Assembly: GCF_000312665.1 (NCBI RefSeq)
Contig: NZ_HF536772.1
Location: 3,470,493 to 3,534,492, forward strand
DNA length: 64,000 bases
Origin: Rhizobium mesoamericanum STM3625
Lineage (GTDB): Bacteria; Pseudomonadota; Alphaproteobacteria; Rhizobiales; Rhizobiaceae
Direction of reading: 5' to 3'
Shown here one piece after another: positions 8,433 to 18,237 of this stretch (its first letter is position 1; each line of letters opens with the position of its first letter). A model generated the notes under the pieces. It was not told the origin of the DNA, searched no databases, and saw nothing but the letters and a program-made list of their open reading frames with translations. The translations under genes and the position numbers were made by a program.

Positions 8433-9206
8433 TTTGGAATTTCCTTTCTTGTTGCGCACCTTGCGGGAAGGAAGGTTTTCAAAAATATGCCAACATGACT
8501 GACGTATCTTCGCCGTTCCTAGCTTCCCCATGCAATGCAAAGCCGGAAGAGGGGCGCCACTTTTTCGGTAAATTCGGCCTGACTTCGCAAACTTCACTAC
8601 GTGGGTGATTTCCTCTACGTCAGTGGATAAAACGTATTGGGGACAACAATCAACAGCAATGGCGAGCGGGCGCGGGAGGAGTGCCAAATGGCTTCGGTGC
8701 CCTTGATCAACGAATGGCGAAATCTGGTAATGGTGCGTCCCTTACGTGGAAAGACGCAAAGATCCATGTGTTGACCCAAACGCTGCATGCGCGCGCTGCT
8801 CCAAGCCAAGCGCCTATGGTGACCGGGTCTTCAAGCTGACGGCATGAGCGAGGGCACAAGTCAGCTGAGATTTGCGGCTTCAAGGTACCGTGTTCGGTTG
8901 CCGAACTGGATGCAGCGGCGATCGAGCTCCTGAAGCGCCAGGATTTTTTTGATGCCGATGCCCGCCAGATCGCAAGGGGTGGCAGCGAGATGATGAGCGG
9001 ACATCGCTCGATCTGCGGCAGATGTGATGCGCGTTTCGGAAATCGGTCCCCATACGTTCACGCCGGCGGTGATAAGCGAGCCGCGCTGATCAATGACTCC
9101 GTGAAGATGCGTGCCCGACTGCCGCAGCGGCCGCCTAACCTTGTTTGCGGGCGCAGGCGCGGCCGGGCTTGTTGAGAACGTCCGGCCGCCTTCCCATCGA
9201 AGCTCG
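8433..9206. other. 774-base region without a confident gene
   Basis: The left part must carry the promoter of the MarR operon. A very strong SD, GGGAGGAG (8674-8681), stands six bases before ATG 8688, but that frame stops after 28 codons (MASVPLINEWRN...). Further right, several short frames on both strands overlap without recognisable motifs. The look is that of a decayed gene or pair of genes, but I cannot name the parent family. Confidence 0.35.
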
Positions 9207-9473
9207 TTACCTCGCGCGAGCGGCTACCGCGCCGACGATGGTCGACAGGATGCCGCCGCCAATCAAGCCGCCGATACCATCGGCAACGAGGCCGGTCATT
9301 GCGGCTTCTCCACCGACCATGCTGAGCAGCATGCCGCCTCCGATGCCGCCGATCGCGCCGACGATCGTTCGAGCAACGGCATTGATTGCAACCTGCTTCA
9401 GTGCACCGCTTGCGACATTGCCGCCAACGGCGCCTGCTATCACTTGTGTGATGATGGGCAACAAGGCTTCCAC
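9207..9473 (-). CDS. Small glycine-rich membrane peptide, GTG start
   Basis: An 88-residue, very Gly/Ala-rich protein with two or three membrane-capable segments (LPIITQVIAGAVGG, then TIVGAIGGIGGGMLLSMVGG and IGGLIGGGILSTIVGAV). Repeated GG and GxxxG patterns suggest packed transmembrane helices. The GTG at 9471-9473 is chosen because AAGGAGGG sits five bases upstream; the longer in-frame version to 9536 would read through this SD. No family is recognised with confidence; similar glycine-zipper peptides are annotated as hypothetical in rhizobia. The downstream side (lower coordinates) is the 8.4-9.2 kb gap. Confidence 0.7.
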   Translation of the reverse strand: MEALLPIITQVIAGAVGGNVASGALKQVAINAVARTIVGAIGGIGGGMLLSMVGGEAAMTGLVADGIGGLIGGGILSTIVGAVAARAR

Positions 9474-9663
9474 GATTTCCCTCCTTCGCGTTTCCTCAAA
9501 ACGCTTTGCTGGACGATCTAAAGGATCGCCAGCCATACAGGCGATCCGACGTCCGACCGGGAGCGGGGATATCGTCTGGGTTTCAGTATATTATCATGAT
9601 TGAATGTAAAGTGAAATGGAGAGCAACCCACGCGTGAAGATTTTCCATGCTGCGGTCGGAGAA

Positions 9664-9687
9664 AAAAGGCGCCCGTGGGCGCCTTTT
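9664..9687. terminator. Bidirectional intrinsic terminator
   Basis: The inverted repeat AAAAGGCGCCC / GGGCGCCTTTT has A-runs and T-runs on both sides and so can end transcription in both directions. It lies 18 bases beyond the stop of the SH3/DUF1236 protein gene on the minus strand. Confidence 0.85.
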
Positions 9688-9705
9688 CCATAGTTTTCAT
9701 GGTCT

Positions 9706-10317
9706 TCAGTTGTAGACGTAAACGATGCGGCGAGTACCGGGATCCACAAGGACCGGCCGATCGTTGATGCGGACATATCGATATTGATAGTCCGGAATTT
9801 CCTGGAACGTTACGTCCTCCGGCACGGCTGCGCCGACGACGACATCACCGCGGAGGCGGACGGTGTGGGCCGGATTGGTTTGAACATAGGTCGTAACGGT
9901 TTCTGGCGGGCTGATCGCTTCGACAGAACCAACAGGGCCGAGCAATTCGTCACCAGGGGCCGGATCGGCGGGAGCGATACTTGAGGTCGTTTCATAGGTT
10001 ACGACAGGAACGCCAAGGTCGGCTTGGTGCTGCTCGACGATGACGCGGTTGCCGGCCTGCTCGACCTGCAGATACTGCGCATAGACCCAGCCGCGCACGC
10101 CGTTGACGTTAACGCGGCACCAACGGCTTCCCTGCACGCAGCCATCCAGCATTGCCTGCGAACCGCGCGTCGCTATTGCGATGGAAGGATACTGCGGCCC
10201 GGGGCCGGCACGAACATTCAGATCGTTGATGGCCGTGGCAACCATCTCTGCCTGGGCAAAACCGGCGCTTGCCACGACGATCGCGCCAGCCAGGAACAGA
10301 TTTCGCTTCAAGGTCAT
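9706..10317 (-). CDS. Secreted SH3-domain protein with DUF1236-like C-terminus
   Basis: A 203-residue exported protein. A signal peptide (residues 1-23, cleavage near AQAEM) is followed by a bacterial SH3 domain, ATAINDLNVRAGPGPQYP through WVYAQYLQV (about 26-85), a Pro/Ala/Thr-rich linker, and a C-terminal DUF1236-like block ending YRYVRINDRPVLVDPGTRR. Bacterial SH3 domains usually bind cell-wall peptides, so a periplasmic envelope role is inferred. Two Cys (WCRV and DGCVQ) may form a disulphide. A strong terminator follows. Confidence 0.85.
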   Translation of the reverse strand: MTLKRNLFLAGAIVVASAGFAQAEMVATAINDLNVRAGPGPQYPSIAIATRGSQAMLDGCVQGSRWCRVNVNGVRGWVYAQYLQVEQAGNRVIVEQHQADLGVPVVTYETTSSIAPADPAPGDELLGPVGSVEAISPPETVTTYVQTNPAHTVRLRGDVVVGAAVPEDVTFQEIPDYQYRYVRINDRPVLVDPGTRRIVYVYN

Positions 10318-10555
10318 CTCGTTTCTCCTTGTCTTGTACAGGCAGGTAACGTTTGGTTGATGGCGATGTTCCGGCGCGCTAGGTCTCGCCGGTAAACGAA
10401 TTGTATCAATGTGTTAAATTCAAACTGGACCGGTGTCGAAGTCTCTGCGCGGGCATTGACAGGCCCTCTCTGACGCTGCCTTCGATAAATCTCGGGCTGT
10501 GCCTGCCGCGGTTTCGGACTATAGGGACGAAAGGATATAGAGAAGCGAGGCAATC

Positions 10556-11203
10556 ATGGGCATGCTCCAGGCCGGAATTATCCCGGTCACACCCTTTCAG
10601 CAGAACTGCACGATCCTCTTCGACGCCGAGACGAAGGAAGGCGTGGTGGTCGATCCTGGCGGCGATGTGCCGACGATCCTGGAGGCCATAAAATCGAATG
10701 GTTTCAACATCAAGGAAATCTGGCTGACGCACGGCCATCTTGACCACGCGGGCGGTGCGAAGGAACTCAAAGAGGCTTTGGGTGTCGATGTCGTCGGCCC
10801 GAACGAGGACGATCTTCCTCTGCTGCAGCGCATCGAGGTGCAGTCGCAGAAATACGGCCTGCCGCCCGGCATGCAGAACGTCGTTCCCGACCGCTGGCTA
10901 AAGGATGGCGACAAGGTTTCGTTCGGTAATCACGAATTCGAGGTCTACCACACGCCGGGGCACGCGCCCGGCCACGTAATCTATTTCAATCGCCCGCAGA
11001 ACTTCGCTCATCTGGGGGACGTGCTCTTTAGCGGCTCCATTGGTCGGACAGACCTACCGGGCGGGAACCACCAGCAACTGCTCGAATCCATTCGCGACAA
11101 GGTCTTGCCGTTAGGAGATGACGTCGGCTTCATTTGCGGGCACGGACCAGGCGGCCGGATCGGCGACGAGCGGCGCACCAATCCCTTCCTACGGGGCATC
11201 TGA
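10556..11203 (+). CDS. MBL-fold metallohydrolase, glyoxalase II-like
   Basis: A 215-residue metallo-beta-lactamase-fold hydrolase. The di-metal site is complete: H59-G-H61-L-D63-H64 in THGHLDHAGG, His136 in YHTPGHAPGHV, Asp155 in HLGDVLF and His196 in CGHGPGG. It belongs to the group next to GloB/YcbL, which hydrolyse thioesters such as lactoylglutathione; substrate is not certain. It stands alone between divergent neighbours with an inverted repeat behind it. Confidence 0.9.
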   Translation: MGMLQAGIIPVTPFQQNCTILFDAETKEGVVVDPGGDVPTILEAIKSNGFNIKEIWLTHGHLDHAGGAKELKEALGVDVVGPNEDDLPLLQRIEVQSQKYGLPPGMQNVVPDRWLKDGDKVSFGNHEFEVYHTPGHAPGHVIYFNRPQNFAHLGDVLFSGSIGRTDLPGGNHQQLLESIRDKVLPLGDDVGFICGHGPGGRIGDERRTNPFLRGI

Positions 11204-11220
11204 GCCAGCACGCAAAGCAA

Positions 11221-11244
11221 AAGCGCCGCTGAAACGCGGCGCTT
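11221..11244. terminator. Intrinsic terminator between converging genes
   Basis: AAGCGCCGC / GCGGCGCTT pair around a six-base loop. On the minus strand it is followed by TTTTGCTTT, a good T-rich tail, so it best serves the BA14K gene; it may also stop the hydrolase transcript. Confidence 0.8.
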
Positions 11245-11269
11245 GATGATTGATCATCCGCTGAGGTGA

Positions 11270-11683
11270 TTAGCCGGCGTTGCAGAAGTGGCTGCGACCG
11301 TCGTTGCCGATGAAGGTGCCGCTGCGCGGATCAAACGACCGGTAGCGATAGGAACAATAGCGTTCCCACTGCGGAGTCCAAGGCTCGATATCGGCAACCG
11401 GACGATAGTAGCGGGGCGGGGGGGCGCGATAGACCGGGACGGCGTCGTATTCTTCCTGCTCATAGACCGGCGGGTCGATGTAGCGCGGCTCGTCATAACG
11501 CGGTGCGCTGGCAATGGCAGAGCCGACGATCAGGCCCGTTGCAAGGCCGACTGCGCCGCCGACAAGCGCGTCGTTGCTATGGTGGTGGTGGTGCCAATCG
11601 CCTGCTGATGCAACGCCGATCGATGATACCGTGAGGGCTGCAGCGGTTGCCGTCATTAAGAGCGTTTTCGCAAGCCTGTTCAT
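11270..11683 (-). CDS. BA14K-family secreted protein
   Basis: A 137-residue exported protein. A signal peptide ends near ASAG (about residue 27) and is followed at once by DWHHHHHSND, five consecutive His. A glycine-rich hydrophobic stretch (LVGGAVGLATGLIVGSAIA) precedes a Tyr/Pro-rich region, and the C-terminus WERYCSYRYRSFDPRSGTF with GRSHFC is the BA14K domain. Brucella BA14K is an immunoreactive, lectin-like surface protein. Start ATG 11683 is preceded by AGGGAAA. The His run may bind metal, which is inference. Confidence 0.88.
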   Translation of the reverse strand: MNRLAKTLLMTATAAALTVSSIGVASAGDWHHHHHSNDALVGGAVGLATGLIVGSAIASAPRYDEPRYIDPPVYEQEEYDAVPVYRAPPPRYYRPVADIEPWTPQWERYCSYRYRSFDPRSGTFIGNDGRSHFCNAG

Positions 11684-11773
11684 TTGTCTTTCCCTGTTTA
11701 AACCGATTCCGGTTCTGCACCTTGATGATGGCAAGGTAAGGGCTGTGAGGTGAATGCAGGCTGAATGACAAAA

Positions 11774-11791
11774 CCCGGCATCGCTGCCGGG
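11774..11791 (-). terminator. Intrinsic terminator of the cold-shock gene
   Basis: The stem CCCGGCA / TGCCGGG with a four-base loop, read on the minus strand, is followed by TTTTG. It lies 33 bases after the cold-shock protein stop. Confidence 0.85.
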
Positions 11792-11824
11792 CTTCAACTC
11801 GAATTGACAGCGTTGGCTGGAGGC

Positions 11825-12040
11825 TCAGCCTGCAATCTGCAGGTTGACAGCCTTAGGGCCCTTGCCGCGGCGGTCCGGCTCCGTGTCGAAGCTAACCTTC
11901 TGATTCTCCGTCAGTCCGGCCAAGCCAGAAGCCTGAACGGCAGAAATGTGAACAAAGATATCGGCGCCGCCCTTGTCAGGCTTGATGAAGCCAAAACCTT
12001 TGTCGGTGTTGAAGAATTTTACAGTGCCAGTCTCGGCCAT
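11825..12040 (-). CDS. Cold-shock protein (CspA family)
   Basis: A 71-residue single cold-shock domain. The RNA-binding motifs GTVKFFNTDKGFGFIKPD (RNP1-like) and DIFVHISAV (RNP2) are intact. These proteins melt RNA structure in the cold or at growth transitions. The gene has its own terminator and a leader of roughly 165 bases, typical of csp genes whose leaders regulate translation by temperature. Confidence 0.96.
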   Translation of the reverse strand: MAETGTVKFFNTDKGFGFIKPDKGGADIFVHISAVQASGLAGLTENQKVSFDTEPDRRGKGPKAVNLQIAG

Positions 12041-12205
12041 GCGTCAGGTCCTTTTATCTCCGCCCGCCATCCACACGGGCAGCATCACTGATATTGCCTC
12101 CTCGCGGAGACGTTGGCAGGCAATTATTGAAATGTGAGAAAAAGGTCCCCTCTAGCACAACCGCGCTCGACACGAGACTAACGCTCGCTTTCACCGAACT
12201 GGTTG

Positions 12206-12242
12206 ACCGGAATATTAGCGTCTCCGGCGCGCACATTCTCAA
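12206..12242 (-). promoter_or_regulatory. Candidate promoter of the cold-shock gene with long leader
   Basis: On the minus strand TTGAGA (12237-12242) and CTAATA (12213-12218) are separated by 18 bases, placing the transcript start near 12206. The leader (12206 to 12041) carries a short inverted repeat CTCC/GGAG near 12100. This was picked by eye; no start site is known. Confidence 0.45.
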
Positions 12243-12504
12243 GGACTTCCCATGCTCGCAAAATGCCCGAACACGGTAAGAGTGCTGCGATTATTGGATT
12301 TTGGCAAGCAAAAGTTTTTTAACGCCTCCGTGTCGGCAGGCGCCTAGAAGCGACATTTTTGGGCGGTTCGCGCAAAATTTTGGTCGTCTGCCGCTCCAGA
12401 TTAACGCTTTATATCGTTGGCAATATAGTTTGGGAGCAGATTTTGCCAAAAATGCAACGCTAGCGCGACTGCGCAAATGCTAAAGTTTTTTTCGCTTTTT
12501 CATA
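12243..12504. other. AT-rich gap between csp and the DMT exporter
   Basis: No gene. The stretch is clearly more AT-rich than its surroundings and holds several T-runs (12315-12320 and 12484-12490) that could end the exporter transcript arriving on the minus strand. Confidence 0.4.
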
Positions 12505-13419
12505 TTAACCCAAATTTGGGCTCGGTTTCAGTCTGCCTGACGTGCGACGGCGTGCTATTTCGGGCACGACCTCAACCAGAAGCATAGCCGTGAACATCAA
12601 CGCGCAGCCGGCGTAGCCGAGCGGCGGCATCGTTTCATTCAGGAGAAGGGCGCCAAGTGCGGCGCCGAACAGCGCTTCAGAGGACAGGAAGATGGCTGCC
12701 TGCGACGGGGTCGTGTAGCGCTGGCCGATGATCTGCAGTGAAAAGGCGACACCCGAAGAGAACAGGCCGACATAGAGGATCTCGGGGGCCGCTGCCCATA
12801 CTGCCTCCCAGCTGATCGGTTCCGCAACGATGGCAACAGCAAGCGCACAGGTGGCCGTCACCGCAAACTGGGCGGTTGAAAGTGCAAGCGGACGACCGGT
12901 TTTTGAGACCGTGGTGCCTGCCAGAGTGATTTGCCCGGCCCAGAAGACAGCGCACACGACCGTCAGCAGATCGCCGGTCGTCAGGGCCGAGAGTTGACCG
13001 CCTGACAGCAAGTAGATGCCGGATAAGGCCATGATCGCACCCGGCCAGATGATCCAATGTGGAGAGCGGCGGAGGAAGATGACGGCAATCAAAGGTACGA
13101 TCACGACATAGAGCCCGGTGATGAAACTCGAATTCGTCACGGTTGTCGTCTGCAGGCCGATCTGCTGGGTGGCGGCACCGCCAAACAGCGCCAGACCGGT
13201 CAGGAGATAAAGCTTGAGGTGGCGTGGCGCGGTGTTGGCGGGCGCCCGTCGTGCCTCGACAAGCATGAACGGCAGAACCGCCACGGCCGCGATCATGAAG
13301 CGCAGTCCGATGAACCAGAACGGGCCGATCGCTTTCATCGCCGTCGACTGTGCGACAAAGCCGCCACCCCAGATGGCGGCTGCGAGCAACAGAAGGAGGT
13401 TCGCCTGAATACGCGTCAT
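12505..13419 (-). CDS. EamA-family (DMT) transporter
   Basis: A 304-residue inner-membrane protein with about ten hydrophobic segments in two EamA repeats; the first begins LLLAAAIWGGGFVAQ and the second LTVVCAVFWAGQITLAG. The family exports or exchanges metabolites, amino acids or drugs; the substrate cannot be read from the sequence. Start ATG 13419. It is a single gene between the csp gene and the sugar dehydrogenase, both on the same strand. Confidence 0.9.
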   Translation of the reverse strand: MTRIQANLLLLLAAAIWGGGFVAQSTAMKAIGPFWFIGLRFMIAAVAVLPFMLVEARRAPANTAPRHLKLYLLTGLALFGGAATQQIGLQTTTVTNSSFITGLYVVIVPLIAVIFLRRSPHWIIWPGAIMALSGIYLLSGGQLSALTTGDLLTVVCAVFWAGQITLAGTTVSKTGRPLALSTAQFAVTATCALAVAIVAEPISWEAVWAAAPEILYVGLFSSGVAFSLQIIGQRYTTPSQAAIFLSSEALFGAALGALLLNETMPPLGYAGCALMFTAMLLVEVVPEIARRRTSGRLKPSPNLG

Positions 13420-13559
13420 TTCTTCCTCGGTGCGGGAGCGGGAGAGTGTGGCCGAGCGTTAGCAGCTGCCTTTGGTTTGGGCAAGCTGAAGAATGTCGCT
13501 ACTGCGCTTGCGCCTGAGAGCAAAACGATGACAACGAAAGCCGACCTCCCGGCTCCACT

Positions 13560-14705
13560 TCAGCCACTATTGGCAGGCGCTCGGGATACTCTGAGCAGCG
13601 CACCATCGTCTTCATCGGTCAGGATCAGCAGGGCGCCGTCGGGTGCGACGACCACATCACGCATGCGGCCATAGGAGCCATCGAATATCCGCTCCTCGGC
13701 GACGAAGGCGCCGCTCTCATCGCGCTGCATTCTGGAAAGCAGCTGGAATTTCAGAGCCGCGACGAGGAAGTTGCCATCCCATTCAGGGAACATCTTACCG
13801 TGGTAAATGGCCAATGCGCCCGGCGCTATGGACGGGTCCCAATAGTAGAGTGGTTGCTCAAGCCCTTCCTTGGCGGTGCCTTCGCCGATCTCGGCACCGG
13901 AATAGTCACGCCCATAGGTTATGATTGGCCAGCCATAGTTCTTGCCAGGCTCTATGTGGTTGATCTCGTCACCGCCCCGGGCGCCGTGCTCCACGGTGTA
14001 CAGTTTGCCGTCGGCGGAATCGAAAGCGATGCCCTGCGGATTGCGATGACCCTTCGACCAAATCTCCGGAAGCGCCTTGACGCCATCCTTGAAGGGATTG
14101 TCATCTGGAATGGTGCCATCCGCGTTGATGTGGATGATGGAGCCGGCGTCGTCCTTCCAATCCTGGGCGCGGTCCCTGTCGCCTTGGTCGCCAATGCTGA
14201 TGAACAACGAGCCGTCTTTGGCAAAGGCGATGCGGGAACCATACTGGATATTGCCATTGGAGAAGCGCTTCATCGCAAAGATGGATCTGACGTCGTTAAG
14301 CCTTGTTAAGTCCTGCGAAAGCGTCGCGCTGAAGGCCTCTGTGCCCGAGCCGCCCTTGGCCACGGTCGCAGCGGTGAGAAATATCTTGCGGCTTGTTGTA
14401 AAATCGGGCGCAAGTGCGACGTCCATCAAGCCTCCCTGGCCGCGGGCATTGACAACAGGGACACCGGCGATAGGAGCCGAGAGCTTGCCATCGCGAAAGA
14501 TCCGCAATCGTCCCGATCGTTCGGTGACGAGATAGGAACCATCGGGAAGAACCTCGACAGCCCATGGGTGCTCAAGCCCAGTGGCAACGACATCGACTTG
14601 AACCTCGACGGTTTTCGTCTTGACGCTATCGGCAGAAAAGCTCGGGGAGGCGGCCAAGACCGCGGTTGCAAGGAATCCGAATTGAAGCCTTGAAGGTGTC
14701 GTCAT
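13560..14705 (-). CDS. PQQ-dependent sugar dehydrogenase (YliI/Asd type), exported
   Basis: A 381-residue periplasmic protein. After a signal peptide (residues 1-25, cleavage near SFSA) a six-bladed propeller of the GSDH family follows: LEHPWAVEVLPDGSYLVTER, GQGGLMDVALAPDF, GHRNPQGIAFD, VEHGARGGDEIN and NYGWPIITYGRDYSG are the conserved blocks, with the catalytic and PQQ-contact residues in the last three. E. coli Asd/YliI oxidises aldose sugars with PQQ and calcium. No PQQ synthesis genes lie nearby. ATG 14705 is chosen since earlier starts give a non-signal extension. Confidence 0.9.
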   Translation of the reverse strand: MTTPSRLQFGFLATAVLAASPSFSADSVKTKTVEVQVDVVATGLEHPWAVEVLPDGSYLVTERSGRLRIFRDGKLSAPIAGVPVVNARGQGGLMDVALAPDFTTSRKIFLTAATVAKGGSGTEAFSATLSQDLTRLNDVRSIFAMKRFSNGNIQYGSRIAFAKDGSLFISIGDQGDRDRAQDWKDDAGSIIHINADGTIPDDNPFKDGVKALPEIWSKGHRNPQGIAFDSADGKLYTVEHGARGGDEINHIEPGKNYGWPIITYGRDYSGAEIGEGTAKEGLEQPLYYWDPSIAPGALAIYHGKMFPEWDGNFLVAALKFQLLSRMQRDESGAFVAEERIFDGSYGRMRDVVVAPDGALLILTDEDDGALLRVSRAPANSG

Positions 14706-14999
14706 GATCCATCCCGGTGTCTGTCTTGACCAACGTGGAGCGTTGGACGCCTGCTTCAACCTCATTCCGCTCGCAATAACGGCTTTGTGTTTGTCGACGA
14801 AACCGCGCCGGTCGGTTGCAGATCGACGAGGTCCGCTTCGACGAGATGGCGCAAGCGGGCTTCGTTCCTTCGGGCCGAAAGGCCTCAAGGTCGCGAGCAC
14901 CGGATGGCGACCTTGCGTTGCTGTACCGATCCCGCTTTCATCTCATCGCACATTACCGCCTGGCGCGGCGCTTGCCCTCGGTCGAGAAGTCGGCCCAGG
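14706..14999. other. Intergenic stretch, no gene seen
   Basis: Nearly 300 bases between the dehydrogenase start and the stop of the next leftward gene. Only overlapping short frames without family signatures occur; it presumably carries the dehydrogenase promoter. Confidence 0.4.
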
Positions 15000-15320
15000 C
15001 TAAAGCTCGGTATCTTCTTCGCGGCGTTCGGCAGCAAAGGCCCGCTTCGGAGGAATGTGCGACAGTTGCGCCTTGGCTTTGATGAAGAGCCCGTCGGCGA
15101 TGAGTGCCGTTCCGTACAGCGCCAGCGCGGCGATGCATACAGCAATGATCTTCTCGACGATGGAAAGACGCGGCAAAATGCGACCACCTTGCTTCACACT
15201 CGCCACGTCATGAGCGGTTGCCGCGGCCATCGCCATGGAGAGCTCGAGGTAGGTCGGAAGCGGACCGAATTCGTCCCGGTCCTGATCTCGGTCTACCATT
15301 CTCGAGCTAGCGGGCGTCAT
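15000..15320 (-). CDS. Small membrane protein of unknown function
   Basis: A 106-residue protein with an acidic, Asp-rich N-terminus (MVDRDQDRDEFGPLP), an Ala/Met-rich segment and one clear transmembrane helix (VEKIIAVCIAALALYGTALIADGLF). The tail is charged. Its ATG (15318-15320) overlaps the last 14 bases of the upstream gene, so the two are very probably translated together. No known domain is recognised. Confidence 0.65.
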   Translation of the reverse strand: MTPASSRMVDRDQDRDEFGPLPTYLELSMAMAAATAHDVASVKQGGRILPRLSIVEKIIAVCIAALALYGTALIADGLFIKAKAQLSHIPPKRAFAAERREEDTEL

Positions 15321-15696
15321 ATACAGTTCCCGCGAAGATGCCACGCACGCGTCGCCGCCAGACGGCAAGCCCACTTGCGGCAGTCAGTGCGGCCAGCAGC
15401 GTGACGATGCCGCGCAGGATCTGGTCGTCAGCGCGTGTCGCAGTTTGCGGCCATTTCATCGAGGTGGATGTCTGGGCAATCACCTCTGCCGCTGTCGCTG
15501 TCGGCGCGGCGGCCGTATGCGAGGCTGCCAGCTGCACGAACATGTGCCGGGATTGCCCATCCTCGGCGTAAACCGTCGTGACGAGCCCCAACGTCATAAG
15601 GATCGACGCGGCAAAAGAGAAAAATGCGACCAGTAATGTGATGGTTACGCGACTGACGCGAAGGCGCCTTACGACAAACTCGTCTTCCACAAACAT
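15307..15696 (-). CDS. Two-helix membrane protein of unknown function
   Basis: A 129-residue protein beginning MFVEDEFVVRRLRVSRVTIT. Helix 1 (about 20-44) is followed by an extracytoplasmic Ala/Thr-rich stretch (HTAAAPTATAAEVIAQ) and helix 2 (LRGIVTLLAALTAASGLAVW), then a short Arg-rich tail. Start ATG 15696. It overlaps the next small membrane gene by 14 bases. Both look like a coupled membrane pair; I recognise no family. Confidence 0.65.
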   Translation of the reverse strand: MFVEDEFVVRRLRVSRVTITLLVAFFSFAASILMTLGLVTTVYAEDGQSRHMFVQLAASHTAAAPTATAAEVIAQTSTSMKWPQTATRADDQILRGIVTLLAALTAASGLAVWRRRVRGIFAGTVYDAR

Positions 15697-17273
<1,577 letters not shown>

Positions 17274-17350
17274 GTCTCGGATCCCACGTATTGCTGAACA
17301 AGAGGCCCGCCGGAAATGAACTGACCCCGTAAATTTGGACAGTTGATGGG

Positions 17351-18237
17351 CTAAGATAATAGGGACTGAGTTCTGTATTGGACAGGGCTCAGTCCTTTCA
17401 GTTTGAGCTTGATGCGGTGGTGATTGTCGTAGTGGATGTAGTCGGCGATGCCGTCATCCAGGCTCTGGATGCTTTCGAAGCGATTAGCATAGAAGAGCTC
17501 GGATTTGAGGGTGGCGAAGAAGCTTTCGATCGCCGCGTTGTCGAGGCAGTTGCCTTTGCGTGACATACTCTGGGCGATGCCGCGTTTTTGGAGCAGGCGC
17601 TGGTAGGGGGCATCTGGTAATGCCATCCCTGGTCGGAATGCAGGATCGGGCGTTCGTTCTTTTTCAGCCGGTTCAAGGCCTTGCTCAACATGCCTTCCAC
17701 CAGCTTGAAGACCGGCCTTCTGGCGGTTTCGAAGGCGATAATCTCCCCGTTGCATAGGTCCATAACCGGTGAGAGGTAGAGCTTCTCGCCGGCCACGTTA
17801 AACTCGGTGATGTCAGTGACCCATTTCTGATTGATCGCCCCTGCGGTGAACTGCCGTTTGATGAGATCGGGGGCGATGCGCCCGACGTCATCCTTGTAGG
17901 AGCGGTATTTCTTCGGCCGCATCAGCGATTTCAATCCCATCTCGACCATCAGGCGCTGGACCGTCTTGTGATTGGCCGTATGTCCGAGCTGGCGGATTGC
18001 CGCCGTTATCCGGCGATAGCCATAGCGGCCCTTGTGAGTATGGAAGACGGCCTTGATTCGGTCCTTCATTGCAGCATGCTTGTCGCAAAGCGCCGACACC
18101 TTTTGCCGATAATAAAACGTGCTGCGGGAAAGGCCCGAAAGCTTCAGCAACCCGTCAAGCGGATAGAAAGGCCTTAACGCTTGGACGACTTGCGCTTTTT
18201 GAGCGCTGGTTGCTTCCGCGTTAAGGCCTCGAGTTTT
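17351..18237 (-). pseudogene. IS150-group transposase orfB, frameshifted
   Basis: Encodes the DDE integrase part of the transposase. Reading in the -1 frame relative to orfA from the A7 slip site gives GLNAEATSAQKAQVVQALRP, then the IS150-type start LSGLSRSTFYYRQK, HTHKGRYGYRRI, first catalytic Asp in [10 protein letters not shown], second in [12 protein letters not shown]. Directly after YQM one base is missing in the G/C run at about 17606-17610. The proper continuation, [19 protein letters not shown] and [19 protein letters not shown] with the catalytic Glu, is in another frame ending at 17351. As read, the transposase lacks its Glu and should be inactive, unless the run is a sequencing error. 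Confidence 0.85.
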
